A stretch of 41,993 bases of DNA from Clostridia bacterium (GTDB taxonomy: Bacteria; Bacillota; Clostridia; Oscillospirales; Acutalibacteraceae): NCBI GenBank assembly GCA_017544665.1, contig JAFYDS010000240.1, forward strand, positions 1 to 41,993. The letters are read 5' to 3'. Shown here piece after piece: positions 7,558 to 15,890 of the stretch. Position 1 is the stretch's first letter; the number at the start of each line of letters is the position of its first letter. The translations under genes and the position numbers were made by a program. The notes under the pieces were generated by a model. The model was not told the origin of the DNA, ran no database searches, and worked only from the letters and a program-made list of their open reading frames with translations.

Positions 7558-8762
7558 TGAAAACGTTTGCGACCTACTTTCAAAACGAAGAAAAAGAACC
7601 GCTCCAATACGGCGAAGTCAACCTGATCAACCCGCCGCGGCAGCGGCTGCGCGGCGAACCGCTGCGCTCAGGCGTCGAAGCGATGCCGGTGTTCTGCGGC
7701 TTTTGCGGGACCGACCATGAGCTGATGAACATGGGACGGAAAGGGCTGCTCGGTCCGAAGTTCCCCGCGGGGCAGACCCGGCTGATCAACGGCCATGAGG
7801 GCGTCGTCTGGGTCCCCGGAGAAAACCGCTTTGCCATCGTGCTAATCCGCGGCGGCGACAGCTGCGACCCGACGCGGTTCACGGAAGATGAGACCTATTT
7901 TGAATACGGCTGCGACGGCGCGGACGGCATCTTCTGCGACAAGGGGTATTTCAACCCCGATATGCTGCTGCATCTGCCGGATAAATATGAGGGCTTGCAA
8001 AAGCTGCCGCTGTCTCTGGCAAAGAAGCTGGTCTTCTCCGACCCCTACGCCTGCGCGGTGTTCCAGCATGAGCGGATGTGCGACATCGGCGAAGCGCAGC
8101 TGTTCCGCGTGGTAATGGCGAAGGAAAAGTGTGACGAACCGACCGCGCGCAAAAAAGCCGTGGAGGCCGCGTTCGCGCGCGTGGTGATCTTCGGCCTCGG
8201 CACGACGGGCCTGTTCATCGGCGATCAGATCCGCCGCAACCACCCGGAGGCGAACATCCTCTTTGTCGCAAGAAGCGACGCGGAGAGCGAAAAGGCGCGG
8301 TTCGTCAAAGACGAGCTCGCGTGCGACTATCTCTCTTCCGGCGGAATGGACGAAGCGGAAACCGCCGCGGCGATCACGGCGCGCATCGGCGGCAGGGCAA
8401 CGATCTTTGTCGGCACGAGCGGCACCGAAGCGGAGCACCGCATCGCGTTCGCGCAGGGCGTCCTCGGCTGCAACGGAATTTACAACAGCTTTTCGCTCGG
8501 GCCGAAGGTCACCTATGACACGATGCCGTTCGGCTTCCAGAATCACGTGATCCTCGCGTCGATCAACTTTACGCAGGCGCACATGGAGACCGCGATCCGC
8601 CTGCTTTGCGAAAGCCGGTTCGACCGCCTTGTGAAGCTGATCGACAAAGATGCATTCACAAGCGACCCGATCGGCGCTTACGAAAACAAGATCTACAGTA
8701 AAGGCGCGCCGCTGAAAACGGCGGTCGTCTGGAACCCCGCCTATCTCGGTATGGAGGCTTGA
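7557..8762 (+). CDS. Medium-chain zinc-type dehydrogenase, glucose-dehydrogenase-like
   Basis: A 401-residue medium-chain dehydrogenase/reductase. The catalytic zinc region is seen as CGFCGTDHE (C47, C50) and NGHEG (H80, E81). A Rossmann-type FGLGTTGLFIG turn lies near residue 210. It is longer than typical 340-360-residue members because of an insert after the GHE motif, and it lacks the usual four-Cys structural zinc lobe. The ATG at 7557 overlaps the fucU stop (TGATG), which implies translational coupling; a GTG at 7554 is also in frame. In this operon it could oxidise an aldose to its lactone. The substrate assignment is inference. Confidence 0.7.
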   Translation: MKTFATYFQNEEKEPLQYGEVNLINPPRQRLRGEPLRSGVEAMPVFCGFCGTDHELMNMGRKGLLGPKFPAGQTRLINGHEGVVWVPGENRFAIVLIRGGDSCDPTRFTEDETYFEYGCDGADGIFCDKGYFNPDMLLHLPDKYEGLQKLPLSLAKKLVFSDPYACAVFQHERMCDIGEAQLFRVVMAKEKCDEPTARKKAVEAAFARVVIFGLGTTGLFIGDQIRRNHPEANILFVARSDAESEKARFVKDELACDYLSSGGMDEAETAAAITARIGGRATIFVGTSGTEAEHRIAFAQGVLGCNGIYNSFSLGPKVTYDTMPFGFQNHVILASINFTQAHMETAIRLLCESRFDRLVKLIDKDAFTSDPIGAYENKIYSKGAPLKTAVVWNPAYLGMEA

Positions 8763-8763
8763 C

Positions 8764-9783
8764 ATGAAAGCAATAGAAATCACCGCGCCCGGCAAAATCC
8801 GGATCATTGAAAAAGAAGCGCCGCAGCCGAAAAAGGGCGAAGCGCTGCTCAGGGTGCTGTACGGCGGCATCTGCGGCGCGGACGTCGCGTCCTACACGGG
8901 CAACCAGCCGTTCACGACTTATCCGCGGATCCCGGGGCATGAGTTTTCTGCCGAGATCGTGTCGATTCCCGCGAACGACAGGGGGCTGAAAGCGGGCGAC
9001 GTCGTCACCTGCAACCCCTATTTCAACTGCGGAACCTGCTACGCCTGCAGGCGCGGGCTCGTCAACGCCTGCCACGACAACCAGACGATGGGCGTCCAGC
9101 GCGACGGCGGCTTTCAGGAATACATCACGATGCCCGTGGAGCGCATCATCGACGGCAAGGGACTTTCCGCGAAGGAACTCGCGCTGATCGAGCCGTTCTC
9201 CATCAGCTGCCACGCGCTCTCCCGCGCCGAAGTGCGCCCGGGCGACAATCTTTTGATCATGGGTGCGGGACCGATCGGTCTGTTCGCGCTGCTGCGGGCG
9301 AAAGCCCTCGGCGCAAGGGTGCTGATTGCCGATATGCTCGAAAGCCGGCTCGCTCTTGCCGCGTCCTTCGGCGCGGACCGGACGGTCAACGTCAAAGAGA
9401 CCGACCTGCACGACGCCTGCGGCGCCTTCACCGGAGACTGCGGCTTCGACGTCTGCGTGGAAGCCTGCGGCGCGCCCGAGACGTTTTTGTCCTGTGTCAG
9501 CGAAGCGGCCCACGGCGCGAATATCATTCTGATCGGCAACGGCAAGCGGGAGACCACGTTTGTCCATTCGATTTTACTCAAAAAAGAACTCAACGTCTTC
9601 GGCAGCCGCAACGCCTTTACGAAGGACTTTGAGGCGCTGATCGACCTGGTGGCTGCCGGCGGCGCGGACGTGCTGAAGATGGTCAGCGGCGTGTACGCCA
9701 TGGAGGACGCCGCCGCGGCGTTCGAGGCGCTCGCGCACAACGACGGCACGCTCGCCAAGCTGCTGATCCAAATCGGTGACTGA
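8764..9783 (+). CDS. Zinc-dependent alcohol/sugar dehydrogenase (MDR family)
   Basis: A 339-residue medium-chain dehydrogenase like sorbitol, galactitol and threonine dehydrogenases. Catalytic zinc ligands appear as C37 (GGICGAD), H59-E60 (PGHE) and E143. The structural zinc lobe has Cys at 89, 92, 95 and 103. The nucleotide-binding turn is GAGPIG (167-172), suggesting NAD(P). It begins one base after the preceding stop. With the mutarotase and lactonase genes of the operon it is a good candidate for the sugar 1-dehydrogenase, or for oxidising a downstream alcohol. The Campylobacter fucose dehydrogenase is a short-chain enzyme, so this would be a non-homologous replacement. Confidence 0.8.
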   Translation: MKAIEITAPGKIRIIEKEAPQPKKGEALLRVLYGGICGADVASYTGNQPFTTYPRIPGHEFSAEIVSIPANDRGLKAGDVVTCNPYFNCGTCYACRRGLVNACHDNQTMGVQRDGGFQEYITMPVERIIDGKGLSAKELALIEPFSISCHALSRAEVRPGDNLLIMGAGPIGLFALLRAKALGARVLIADMLESRLALAASFGADRTVNVKETDLHDACGAFTGDCGFDVCVEACGAPETFLSCVSEAAHGANIILIGNGKRETTFVHSILLKKELNVFGSRNAFTKDFEALIDLVAAGGADVLKMVSGVYAMEDAAAAFEALAHNDGTLAKLLIQIGD

Positions 9784-9784
9784 G

Positions 9785-11110
9785 ATGAAAGAAACGATCT
9801 TACAATTCGGAACGGGCAACTTTCTGCGCGGCTTTGTGGACTGCTTTGTCGACAGTCTCAATAAGCAAGGACTGTATGACGGCAAGGTCGTCATCGTCTC
9901 GCCGACGGACTCCAAAGCCGTGGAGACGATCAACGCACAGGGCGGCCGGTACCACCTGATCCTGCGTGGCGTGGAAAACGGCGAAGCGGTCAGCAAAACG
10001 ACGGAGATCACCTGCGTATCGCGGGCGGTCAATCCCTACCGCGACTTTGACGCGTTTCTGTCGCTTGCCGCGAACCCCGATCTGCGCTTTATCGTCAGCA
10101 ACACGACCGAGGCGGGCATCCGCTTTGACGGCGCCTGCCGGTTTGACGCCCGCCCCGCGGCGTCCTTTCCGGGAAAGCTGACGCAGTTTTTGTACCGGCG
10201 GTACCAACTGTGCCTCGGCGGACTGGTCATGCTGGCGTGCGAGCTGATCGACGACAACGGCAGAGCGCTCGAAGAATGCGTCCTGCGCTATGCCGTGCAG
10301 TGGAATCTCGGCGACGGCTTTGTGTCGTGGCTCCAAAAAGAAAACCGCTTTTGCGGTACGCTCGTGGACCGGATCGTGACGGGCTTCCCGAAAGAGGAAG
10401 CGGAGGAAATCTTTGCCGAGCTCGGCTGCCGCGACGCACTGCTCGATACCGCCGAACCCTATCACCTCTGGGTGATCGAGGGCGACTGCGAAACGGAACT
10501 GCCGCTGCAAAAAGCGGGCTGCAATGTGATCTGGACAGATGACGTCGCGCCGTATAAAAAGAGAAAGGTGCGCGTCCTCAACGGGTCGCACACGTCGCTC
10601 GTGTTCCCGTCGCTGCTTTGCGGCGTCGAGACGGTCGGCGAGAGCCTCGGCGACACACAGCTGAACGACTTCTTGCACACCTGCCTGTTCGGGTATATTC
10701 TTCCCGTGCTCGGCGATAGCGAGGAAAACCGCGCGTTTGCCGCGGCGGTGCTCGAGCGCTTCGCTAACCCATATATCCGGCATTTGTGGAAGTCGATCTC
10801 GCTGAACTCCGTCAGCAAATACACGGCGCGCGTGCTGCCGACGGTGATGGACTATCAAAAACAGCGCGGGTCTCTGCCGAAGCCGCTGGTGTTTTCGCTC
10901 GCCTGCCTGATCCAATATTATAAAGAAAACGACCCGACAGACGACGCGGCGGCGATCGACTTTATCCGGACGCACGGCGTGTCCGACATGCTCGCAAATA
11001 CCGATCTCTGGGGCGCTGACCTGCGCGATCTGACGGCGTTGGTCGAAGAGAGCCTGCGGCAGATCGCACAACACGGGATCAGGGAGGCGATCAGATGGAG
11101 TATGTCCTGA
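9785..11110 (+). CDS. uxaB: Mannitol-dehydrogenase-family reductase, tagaturonate reductase-like
   Basis: A 441-residue polyol/hexuronate dehydrogenase. The opening ILQFGTGNFLRGF matches the cofactor-binding start of UxaB-type tagaturonate reductases. The catalytic K-x4-N-x2-H signature is present in KVRVLNGSH. UxaB normally converts tagaturonate to altronate with NADH, feeding UxaA, which is the next gene. However, no uronate isomerase (uxaC) or kdgK/kdgA lies in the window, and the neighbours point to L-fucose or a similar deoxysugar. It may therefore act on a keto-acid of that route. Its 3-prime end overlaps uxaA by 16 nt. Family call firm, exact substrate uncertain. Confidence 0.72.
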   Translation: MKETILQFGTGNFLRGFVDCFVDSLNKQGLYDGKVVIVSPTDSKAVETINAQGGRYHLILRGVENGEAVSKTTEITCVSRAVNPYRDFDAFLSLAANPDLRFIVSNTTEAGIRFDGACRFDARPAASFPGKLTQFLYRRYQLCLGGLVMLACELIDDNGRALEECVLRYAVQWNLGDGFVSWLQKENRFCGTLVDRIVTGFPKEEAEEIFAELGCRDALLDTAEPYHLWVIEGDCETELPLQKAGCNVIWTDDVAPYKKRKVRVLNGSHTSLVFPSLLCGVETVGESLGDTQLNDFLHTCLFGYILPVLGDSEENRAFAAAVLERFANPYIRHLWKSISLNSVSKYTARVLPTVMDYQKQRGSLPKPLVFSLACLIQYYKENDPTDDAAAIDFIRTHGVSDMLANTDLWGADLRDLTALVEESLRQIAQHGIREAIRWSMS

Positions 11111-12456
11111 TTCACAAAAACGACAACGTGAAGGTCTGTCTTGCCGACGGGCACAAGTACGCCGTCAGGCAGATCAAAGCGGGGGAGCCGGTCGTCAAAT
11201 ACGGCTTTCCGATCGGCGTCGCGACGAAAGACGTCGCCCCCGGCGACCGCGTGCACACCGAAAATCTCAAGACCGCGCTCACGGGACCGGAGACCTATCG
11301 CTATCAGCCCGCCTTCACGCCGCCGCAGCCGCTTTCTCCCGCGACGATAGAGGCGTATGTCCGGAAGGACGGCGGCATCGGCATCCGCAACGACCTTTGG
11401 ATCATCCCGACGGTCGGTTGCGTGGACGGGGTCGCGCAAACGCTCGCGCAACAGACGGGCGCGTTCTGCTTCGGCCATCCCTATGGCTGCAGTCAGCTCG
11501 GCGACGACCTTCTCGTGACGCAGAAAACGCTGGCGGGGCTGATCAAACACCCGAACGCGGGCGGCGTGCTCGTCCTCGGGCTCGGCTGTGAAAACAACGG
11601 GATCGACGCGATGCGGCAGCTGCTCGGCGACTATGACGAGACACGCATCCGCTTTCTCAACTGTCAGGACTGCGGCGACGAGATCGCGGCAGGTACGGCG
11701 ATTCTGGAAGAACTCAAAGCGCTTGCCGAAACAGATCAACGCACGGCAGTGCCGGTTTCCAAGCTGAAACTCGGGCTCAAATGCGGTGGCAGTGACGGCC
11801 TTTCGGGCATCACCGCGAACCCGCTTTGCGGCAGGGTGACCGACCGGCTCGTCGCTATGGGCGGCACGGCGGTGCTCACCGAGGTGCCGGAGATGTTCGG
11901 CGCGGAGCAGCTGTTGTTCGACCGCTGCGTCAGCGAAGACGTGTTCCGAAAAGCGGTCGCCCTGATCAACGATTACAAGCAGTACTTTCTCGCCCACAAT
12001 CAGCCGGTCAGCGAGAACCCCTCGCCCGGCAACAAAGAGGGCGGGATCACGACGCTCGAGGAAAAGTCGCTCGGCTGCGTCCAGAAGGGCGGCACGGCGC
12101 CGGTAACGGCGGTACTCGATTACGGCGACACGGCCCGTACGCCGGGGCTCAACCTCCTGAACGGACCTGGCAACGACATGGTCGCCGTGACGAACCTCGC
12201 CGCGGCGGGCTGTCAGCTGATCCTGTTTACCACGGGGCGTGGAACGCCGCTTGGCGCGCCGGTCCCGACGATCAAGCTCGCGACGAATACCGCGCTCGCA
12301 ACGAAGAAGCAAAGCTGGATCGACTTCGACGCGCAAACGCAAAATGAAAACGACCTGTTTGAGCTGCTGCTCGCGACGGCGAACGGCAAACAAACGAAGA
12401 ATGAGGCAAACGGCTTTCGCGAGATCGCCCTGCTGAAGGATGGTGTGACGTTATGA
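11095..12456 (+). CDS. uxaA: Altronate dehydratase-family enzyme (possible fuconate dehydratase)
   Basis: A 453-residue UxaA/GarD-family sugar-acid dehydratase. It has an N-terminal SAF-like domain (residues 1-80, with DNVKV and GEPVVKYG) and a C-terminal catalytic domain with GIRNDLWIIPTVGC, FGHPYGCSQLG and GLGCENN. Conserved cysteines in the latter are typical. Classical UxaA turns altronate into 2-keto-3-deoxygluconate. In C. jejuni, genes annotated as split uxaA halves serve the L-fucose route, acting on fuconate. Here the gene sits with fucU and an amidohydrolase, so fuconate dehydration is a plausible alternative. The start overlaps the preceding gene and the end overlaps the next start (ATGA). 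Confidence 0.82.
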   Translation: MEYVLIHKNDNVKVCLADGHKYAVRQIKAGEPVVKYGFPIGVATKDVAPGDRVHTENLKTALTGPETYRYQPAFTPPQPLSPATIEAYVRKDGGIGIRNDLWIIPTVGCVDGVAQTLAQQTGAFCFGHPYGCSQLGDDLLVTQKTLAGLIKHPNAGGVLVLGLGCENNGIDAMRQLLGDYDETRIRFLNCQDCGDEIAAGTAILEELKALAETDQRTAVPVSKLKLGLKCGGSDGLSGITANPLCGRVTDRLVAMGGTAVLTEVPEMFGAEQLLFDRCVSEDVFRKAVALINDYKQYFLAHNQPVSENPSPGNKEGGITTLEEKSLGCVQKGGTAPVTAVLDYGDTARTPGLNLLNGPGNDMVAVTNLAAAGCQLILFTTGRGTPLGAPVPTIKLATNTALATKKQSWIDFDAQTQNENDLFELLLATANGKQTKNEANGFREIALLKDGVTL

Positions 12457-13328
12457 TCATTGACAGCCATGTGCATCTTTGGAAAACCCAGAACGGCCGC
12501 GTGGCGGGGAAACCGGTCTTTTCGGTCGGCAACGGCAAAAGCGACTTCGGCGGGACAGTCCGTCAGATGATGCCGCCGTACATGGTCAGCGGTGAGAACA
12601 CGCCGGAGATGCTGATCGCCAATATGGACTACGCCGGCGTCAGCGCGGCGGTGGTTACGCAGGAGGAGATCGACGGCAATCAGGATGCATACCTCCTCGC
12701 GGCGAAGGCGAAGTACCCCGACCGGCTGAAGATCTGCTCGCTTTATGAGGAGGGCAGACCCTTCGCGCTCGACGGCTTTGACGGCGTCAAGCTCTGCGCC
12801 GGACGGTTTCCCACGCAGGATCTGACAAAGCACGAAGCGGTGTTCGACGCGGCAAACAAGCATGGCAAGTTCCTGTTCATCGAACTGGCGGACGGAGACA
12901 GACAGACCGCGTCGCTCGCGGAAATGATCCGGCAGTACCCCGACCTGCGCATCGCGATCGGGCACTTCGGCATGGTGACGCGGGCGGGCTGGGAGGCGCA
13001 GATCAAACTCGCCCGCCACGAAAACGTCCGCGTCGAAAGCGGGGGTATCACCTGGCTTTATAACAGCGAGTTCTATCCGTACCCGTCTGCCGTCCGCGCG
13101 ATCAAAGAAGCTGCGGAACTCTGCGGGATGGAGAAGCTCATATGGGGCAGCGACTACCCGCGGACGATGGTGGAGATCACCTACAAGATGAGCTTCGACT
13201 TTGTATTGAAATCAAAGGAACTGACCGACAAGGAAAAAGCGGCGTTCCTGTTCGAAAACGCCGCAAAGTTCTATGGGTTCGACAATCTTGCCCCGTGTGA
13301 AAAGATTCCGAATATGCTGGAAGATTAA
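12453..13328 (+). CDS. Amidohydrolase-2 family sugar lactonase candidate
   Basis: A 291-residue TIM-barrel amidohydrolase of the type that includes L-fucono-1,5-lactonase and L-rhamnono-lactonase. It begins with the metal-binding H-x-H (DSHVHLW, H6 and H8). Later ligands are visible in AIGHFG and in WGSDYPR near residue 230. It overlaps uxaA by 4 nt (ATGA) and is the last gene before a strong terminator. In the proposed pathway it would open the lactone made by one of the dehydrogenases, giving the acid used by the dehydratase. Other members are decarboxylases or dicarboxylic-acid lactonases, so the reaction is inferred from context. Confidence 0.75.
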   Translation: MIIDSHVHLWKTQNGRVAGKPVFSVGNGKSDFGGTVRQMMPPYMVSGENTPEMLIANMDYAGVSAAVVTQEEIDGNQDAYLLAAKAKYPDRLKICSLYEEGRPFALDGFDGVKLCAGRFPTQDLTKHEAVFDAANKHGKFLFIELADGDRQTASLAEMIRQYPDLRIAIGHFGMVTRAGWEAQIKLARHENVRVESGGITWLYNSEFYPYPSAVRAIKEAAELCGMEKLIWGSDYPRTMVEITYKMSFDFVLKSKELTDKEKAAFLFENAAKFYGFDNLAPCEKIPNMLED

Positions 13329-13338
13329 ACGCAACAAA

Positions 13339-13369
13339 CGCCGCCCTTAAGGCGGCGCTTTTGTTTTTT
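13339..13369. terminator. Convergent intrinsic terminator
   Basis: Perfect stem CGCCGCC/GGCGGCG with loop CTTAA, followed by CTTTTGTTTTTT on the plus strand. It ends the sugar-oxidation operon and abuts the stop codon of the minus-strand GH43 gene. Confidence 0.85.
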
Positions 13370-14216
13370 ACATCAACTGAATACAATCTCCCGTATCCTC
13401 CACCGGAACGATCGCGACGCGCTCGTCGCCGGAAGAGTTCGGCGTGTGGTAGGTGAACAACAGCAGCCCGTTCGCGGAAAAGAGCATCCCGTGACCGCCG
13501 TCGCTGTCGATCAGCGGGGGCAGGTGCTCAAAGGCGCCCGTGATACTGCCGTCCGGGAAGCGGACGAGACATTCCGCGTACTGTCCGTTCAGGATCGTTG
13601 ACCAGAGCATCAGCAGCGCGCCGCCGGTCGTTTTGTAAAGAAACGGGCCGTCGGTGACATAGTGGCGGCCGTCGGGACGCTTCTTGACGTAGGACGGGTC
13701 GGAGCCGTGAAAGAGCAGCACCGGCTCGCCCGCCGCGGCGGAAAGGTCGTCAGAAAGAGGCAGGTAGCAGATCGTCCCGTCGATGATCTGCGTATGCTCG
13801 TGACAGAAGACGAGATACGGTTTGCCGTCTTCGACATAGAGCGTCCCGTCGAGGCACTCCCATTCGAAGGGCGTGACGGCGCCGTCGCTGTGCGGGCGGA
13901 AGGGACCCATCGGACGGTCTGCTTTGAGCACATAGGTGCCGCGCAGGCCGTTCTCTTTCGTGAACGTCGCGAACATATAGTAAGCGCCGCGCCATTTGTG
14001 CACTTCGGGCGCCCAGTTGACCTCGGTGTTCAGCCCGTAATCGGCGGAGGTGAAACAGGGGGTCGGGTCGCTCCATACGGCAAGGTCGGTCGACGTGTAG
14101 ACGTCGAAGCCGCCGACGTGCCGCCCGAACGAAGCGGCGCGGGTGCCGTACAGGTAATAGGTCCCGTCTTCGACGAGAATAAAGGGGTCGCGGATGTTGA
14201 TCTCTTTGGCGCGCAT
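13368..14216 (-). CDS. Glycoside hydrolase family 43-like protein, cytoplasmic
   Basis: A 282-residue five-bladed beta-propeller hydrolase. The first blade carries INIRDPFIL, where D10 would be the general base. Further blades show EDGTYYLYGT and DGKPYLVFCHE. At the motif where many GH43 enzymes have EGP or EAP with the acid Glu, this protein reads TDGPFLYK, which may be subfamily-specific or affect activity. There is no signal peptide, so it would cleave imported oligosaccharides. The length is close to a single catalytic domain. The start has AAGGAG 9 nt upstream, and the gene has its own promoter. Possible activities are alpha-L-arabinofuranosidase, beta-xylosidase or galactanase; not decidable here. 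Confidence 0.75.
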   Translation of the reverse strand: MRAKEINIRDPFILVEDGTYYLYGTRAASFGRHVGGFDVYTSTDLAVWSDPTPCFTSADYGLNTEVNWAPEVHKWRGAYYMFATFTKENGLRGTYVLKADRPMGPFRPHSDGAVTPFEWECLDGTLYVEDGKPYLVFCHEHTQIIDGTICYLPLSDDLSAAAGEPVLLFHGSDPSYVKKRPDGRHYVTDGPFLYKTTGGALLMLWSTILNGQYAECLVRFPDGSITGAFEHLPPLIDSDGGHGMLFSANGLLLFTYHTPNSSGDERVAIVPVEDTGDCIQLM

Positions 14217-14248
14217 AAAAAACGCTCCTTTCCGTCGTCGTTATCTTT

Positions 14249-14277
14249 ATTTTATATCAAACGCGGGAAAAATACAA
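14249..14277 (-). promoter_or_regulatory. Promoter of GH43 gene
   Basis: On the minus strand TTGTAT (14277-14272), 17-bp spacer, TAAAAT (14254-14249), about 33 bp before the start codon. Confidence 0.6.
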
Positions 14278-14324
14278 GGGAAACCTGCGCGGTTTTCCGC
14301 CGTAAAAGGCGGTTCACAGTTCTT

Positions 14325-14353
14325 TTGCAAATGATTGATACTTCTGTGATAAT
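14325..14353 (+). promoter_or_regulatory. Promoter of yitT-like/chagasin operon
   Basis: TTGCAA (14325-14330), 17-bp spacer, GATAAT (14348-14353) with an upstream TGT as extended -10. It lies 34 bp before the ATG at 14388. A second weak pair (TTGATA 14335, TATAGT 14361) has a 20-bp spacer. Confidence 0.5.
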
Positions 14354-14387
14354 CCTGTGGTATAGTAAAAAAGGAAACGGGGACGCG

Positions 14388-15305
14388 ATGGAAAAAACGA
14401 CCATATCTGTCAAAAGGCTGCTTTCGCTCGGTACGTCGGTGCTCGCGGGCAACGCGCTTTTGGCGTTCGCCGTGGCGGCGTTCGTGCTGCCGCGGGGGAT
14501 CCTCATGGGCGGCACGACCGGGCTCGGGATCGTGCTCGCGCACGTCACGGGGCGAGATATGGCGCTGTTTGTTTTGGCGCTCAATCTCTCGCTGCTACTC
14601 TGCGGCTTGTTCACGCTCGGGAAAACCTTCTTTCTTTCGACGGCGGCGAGCACGCTGCTCTATCCGGCGTTTCTCGCGCTCTTTCAGCGTGTACCCGGGC
14701 TTTCCGTAATGACGGACAACGACCTGCTCGCGGCGATCTTCACCGGCCTTCTGGCGGGCGTCGCGCTCGGCCTCGTGATGCGCGTCGGCGCGTCCACGGG
14801 CGGAATGGACGTCGTCAACCTGACGCTGCACAAATGGCTGCACGTCCCGGTCGCCGTATTGGTCTGGCTGTCGGACCTCGTTGTGGTCGGCGGACAGGCG
14901 GCGTTCGCGAAGCCGGAAGAAACGCTCTGCGGGCTGCTCGTCCTGCTGCTCGAATCGTGGACGCTCGATCGGGTGCTGCTGCTCGGGCGCGCGCAGTTGC
15001 AGGTATTCGTCGTGTCCGACCGCTACGGCGCGATCCGCGACCGGCTGCTAAAGGAGCTGCAGCTCGGCGTGACGATGACCGCCATCGAAACGGGACTGCG
15101 CAAAACGGCGCAAAAGGGCGTCCTTTGTGTGATCCATCCGCGGCGGCTCTACAAAGTGACAAGCTGCGTGCAGGCGATCGACCCGCAGGCGTTTATCACG
15201 ATCACGAAAATTCAGGAGGTGCGCGGCAGGGGCTTCACGCTCGACCGCGACGCCGCAAACAAAAACGATCTGCCCGGACGGGCAGGAAAGGATGATACAC
15301 CATGA
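14388..15305 (+). CDS. YitT-family membrane protein (DUF161 + DUF2179)
   Basis: A 305-residue protein. The N-terminal two thirds (residues about 10-200) hold five or six hydrophobic segments with the family motifs GTTGLGI and GASTGGMD. The C-terminal soluble domain (about 205-290, QVFVVSDRYGAIRDRLLKEL and ITITKIQEVRGRGF) is the DUF2179 domain. YitT proteins are common in Firmicutes; their transport or sensing role is not settled. The start at 14388 is chosen because the ATG begins the first hydrophobic segment and follows a promoter; upstream in-frame sequence is antisense to GH43. Its stop overlaps the next ATG (ATGA), so the inhibitor gene is translationally coupled. Confidence 0.85.
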   Translation: MEKTTISVKRLLSLGTSVLAGNALLAFAVAAFVLPRGILMGGTTGLGIVLAHVTGRDMALFVLALNLSLLLCGLFTLGKTFFLSTAASTLLYPAFLALFQRVPGLSVMTDNDLLAAIFTGLLAGVALGLVMRVGASTGGMDVVNLTLHKWLHVPVAVLVWLSDLVVVGGQAAFAKPEETLCGLLVLLLESWTLDRVLLLGRAQLQVFVVSDRYGAIRDRLLKELQLGVTMTAIETGLRKTAQKGVLCVIHPRRLYKVTSCVQAIDPQAFITITKIQEVRGRGFTLDRDAANKNDLPGRAGKDDTP

Positions 15306-15730
15306 AAGCATTTTTCGCAAAAATCACCGCCTTCTTCCTCGCGGTCCTCGCGTTCTTCGGCCTTTCGCCGAAAACGCCGGCGCAGCCGGAGACCCCGGCC
15401 GAGACCGACGGCTACGCAATCGTCGAGACCGGCGTCCAGTTCTACTTCGCGGCGAACGCGACAACGGGCTACAGTTGGGCGCAGACGCAGCAGGGCGACA
15501 GCGTCGCGCTCGAGAAGGAATACTATGCCGCGCCGAAAACCGAGCCGCCGATGGCGGGGCAGGGCGGCACGCAGTTTTACGTTTTCCGCGCCGTGAAGCC
15601 CGGCACGACGACGATCACCTTTACCTATCAGCGGCCGTGGGAAACCGATCCGCCGATCACGACCTACGTGGCGGTTGTTGTCGTCGCGGATGATCTGTCC
15701 GTGACGGTCAGCAGCTTTGAAATGCAGTGA
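15302..15730 (+). CDS. Chagasin-type cysteine peptidase inhibitor (I42), exported
   Basis: A 142-residue protein with a hydrophobic signal or anchor (residues 2-20) and an immunoglobulin-like inhibitor domain. The three loop motifs of chagasin/ICP are clear: NATTGYSW (52-59), GQGGTQFYVF (86-95) and RPWE (111-114). Family members block papain-type cysteine peptidases by inserting these loops in the active cleft. Located outside the membrane, it could protect the cell from host or neighbour peptidases or control its own. No C1 peptidase gene lies in the window. It overlaps the yitT-like gene by 4 nt and is followed by a terminator. The signal segment resembles that of the protein at 19399. Confidence 0.88.
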   Translation: MKAFFAKITAFFLAVLAFFGLSPKTPAQPETPAETDGYAIVETGVQFYFAANATTGYSWAQTQQGDSVALEKEYYAAPKTEPPMAGQGGTQFYVFRAVKPGTTTITFTYQRPWETDPPITTYVAVVVVADDLSVTVSSFEMQ

Positions 15731-15743
15731 CACAGCAGTGGCT

Positions 15744-15769
15744 GCCCTCCCGCGCGGAGGGCGCTTTTT
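15744..15769 (+). terminator. Intrinsic terminator
   Basis: Stem GCCCTCC/GGAGGGC with loop CGCGC, then GC and five T residues. A GTGCAC-type heptamer repeat begins two bases after the T tract. Confidence 0.8.
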
Positions 15770-15770
15770 C

Positions 15771-15798
15771 GTGCACGGTGCGCAGTGCGCAGTGCACA
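15771..15798. repeat. Heptamer tandem repeat (GTGCACA type), four units
   Basis: Units GTGCACG, GTGCGCA, GTGCGCA, GTGCACA in direct succession, directly behind a terminator T tract. Related tracts occur at 24143 and 32746. Confidence 0.8.
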
Positions 15799-15825
15799 GC
15801 ATAGCCGGTCTCCGCAAAATACCCC

Positions 15826-15854
15826 TTGTATCTTTTGCGGAAATCAGGTATAAT
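15826..15854 (+). promoter_or_regulatory. Promoter of fucI operon
   Basis: TTGTAT (15826-15831), 17-bp spacer, perfect TATAAT (15849-15854), 36 bp upstream of the fucI start codon. No obvious operator was recognised. Confidence 0.75.
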
Positions 15855-15890
15855 GACAGGTGAAACCAACACAGACAGGAGGAACCCGTT

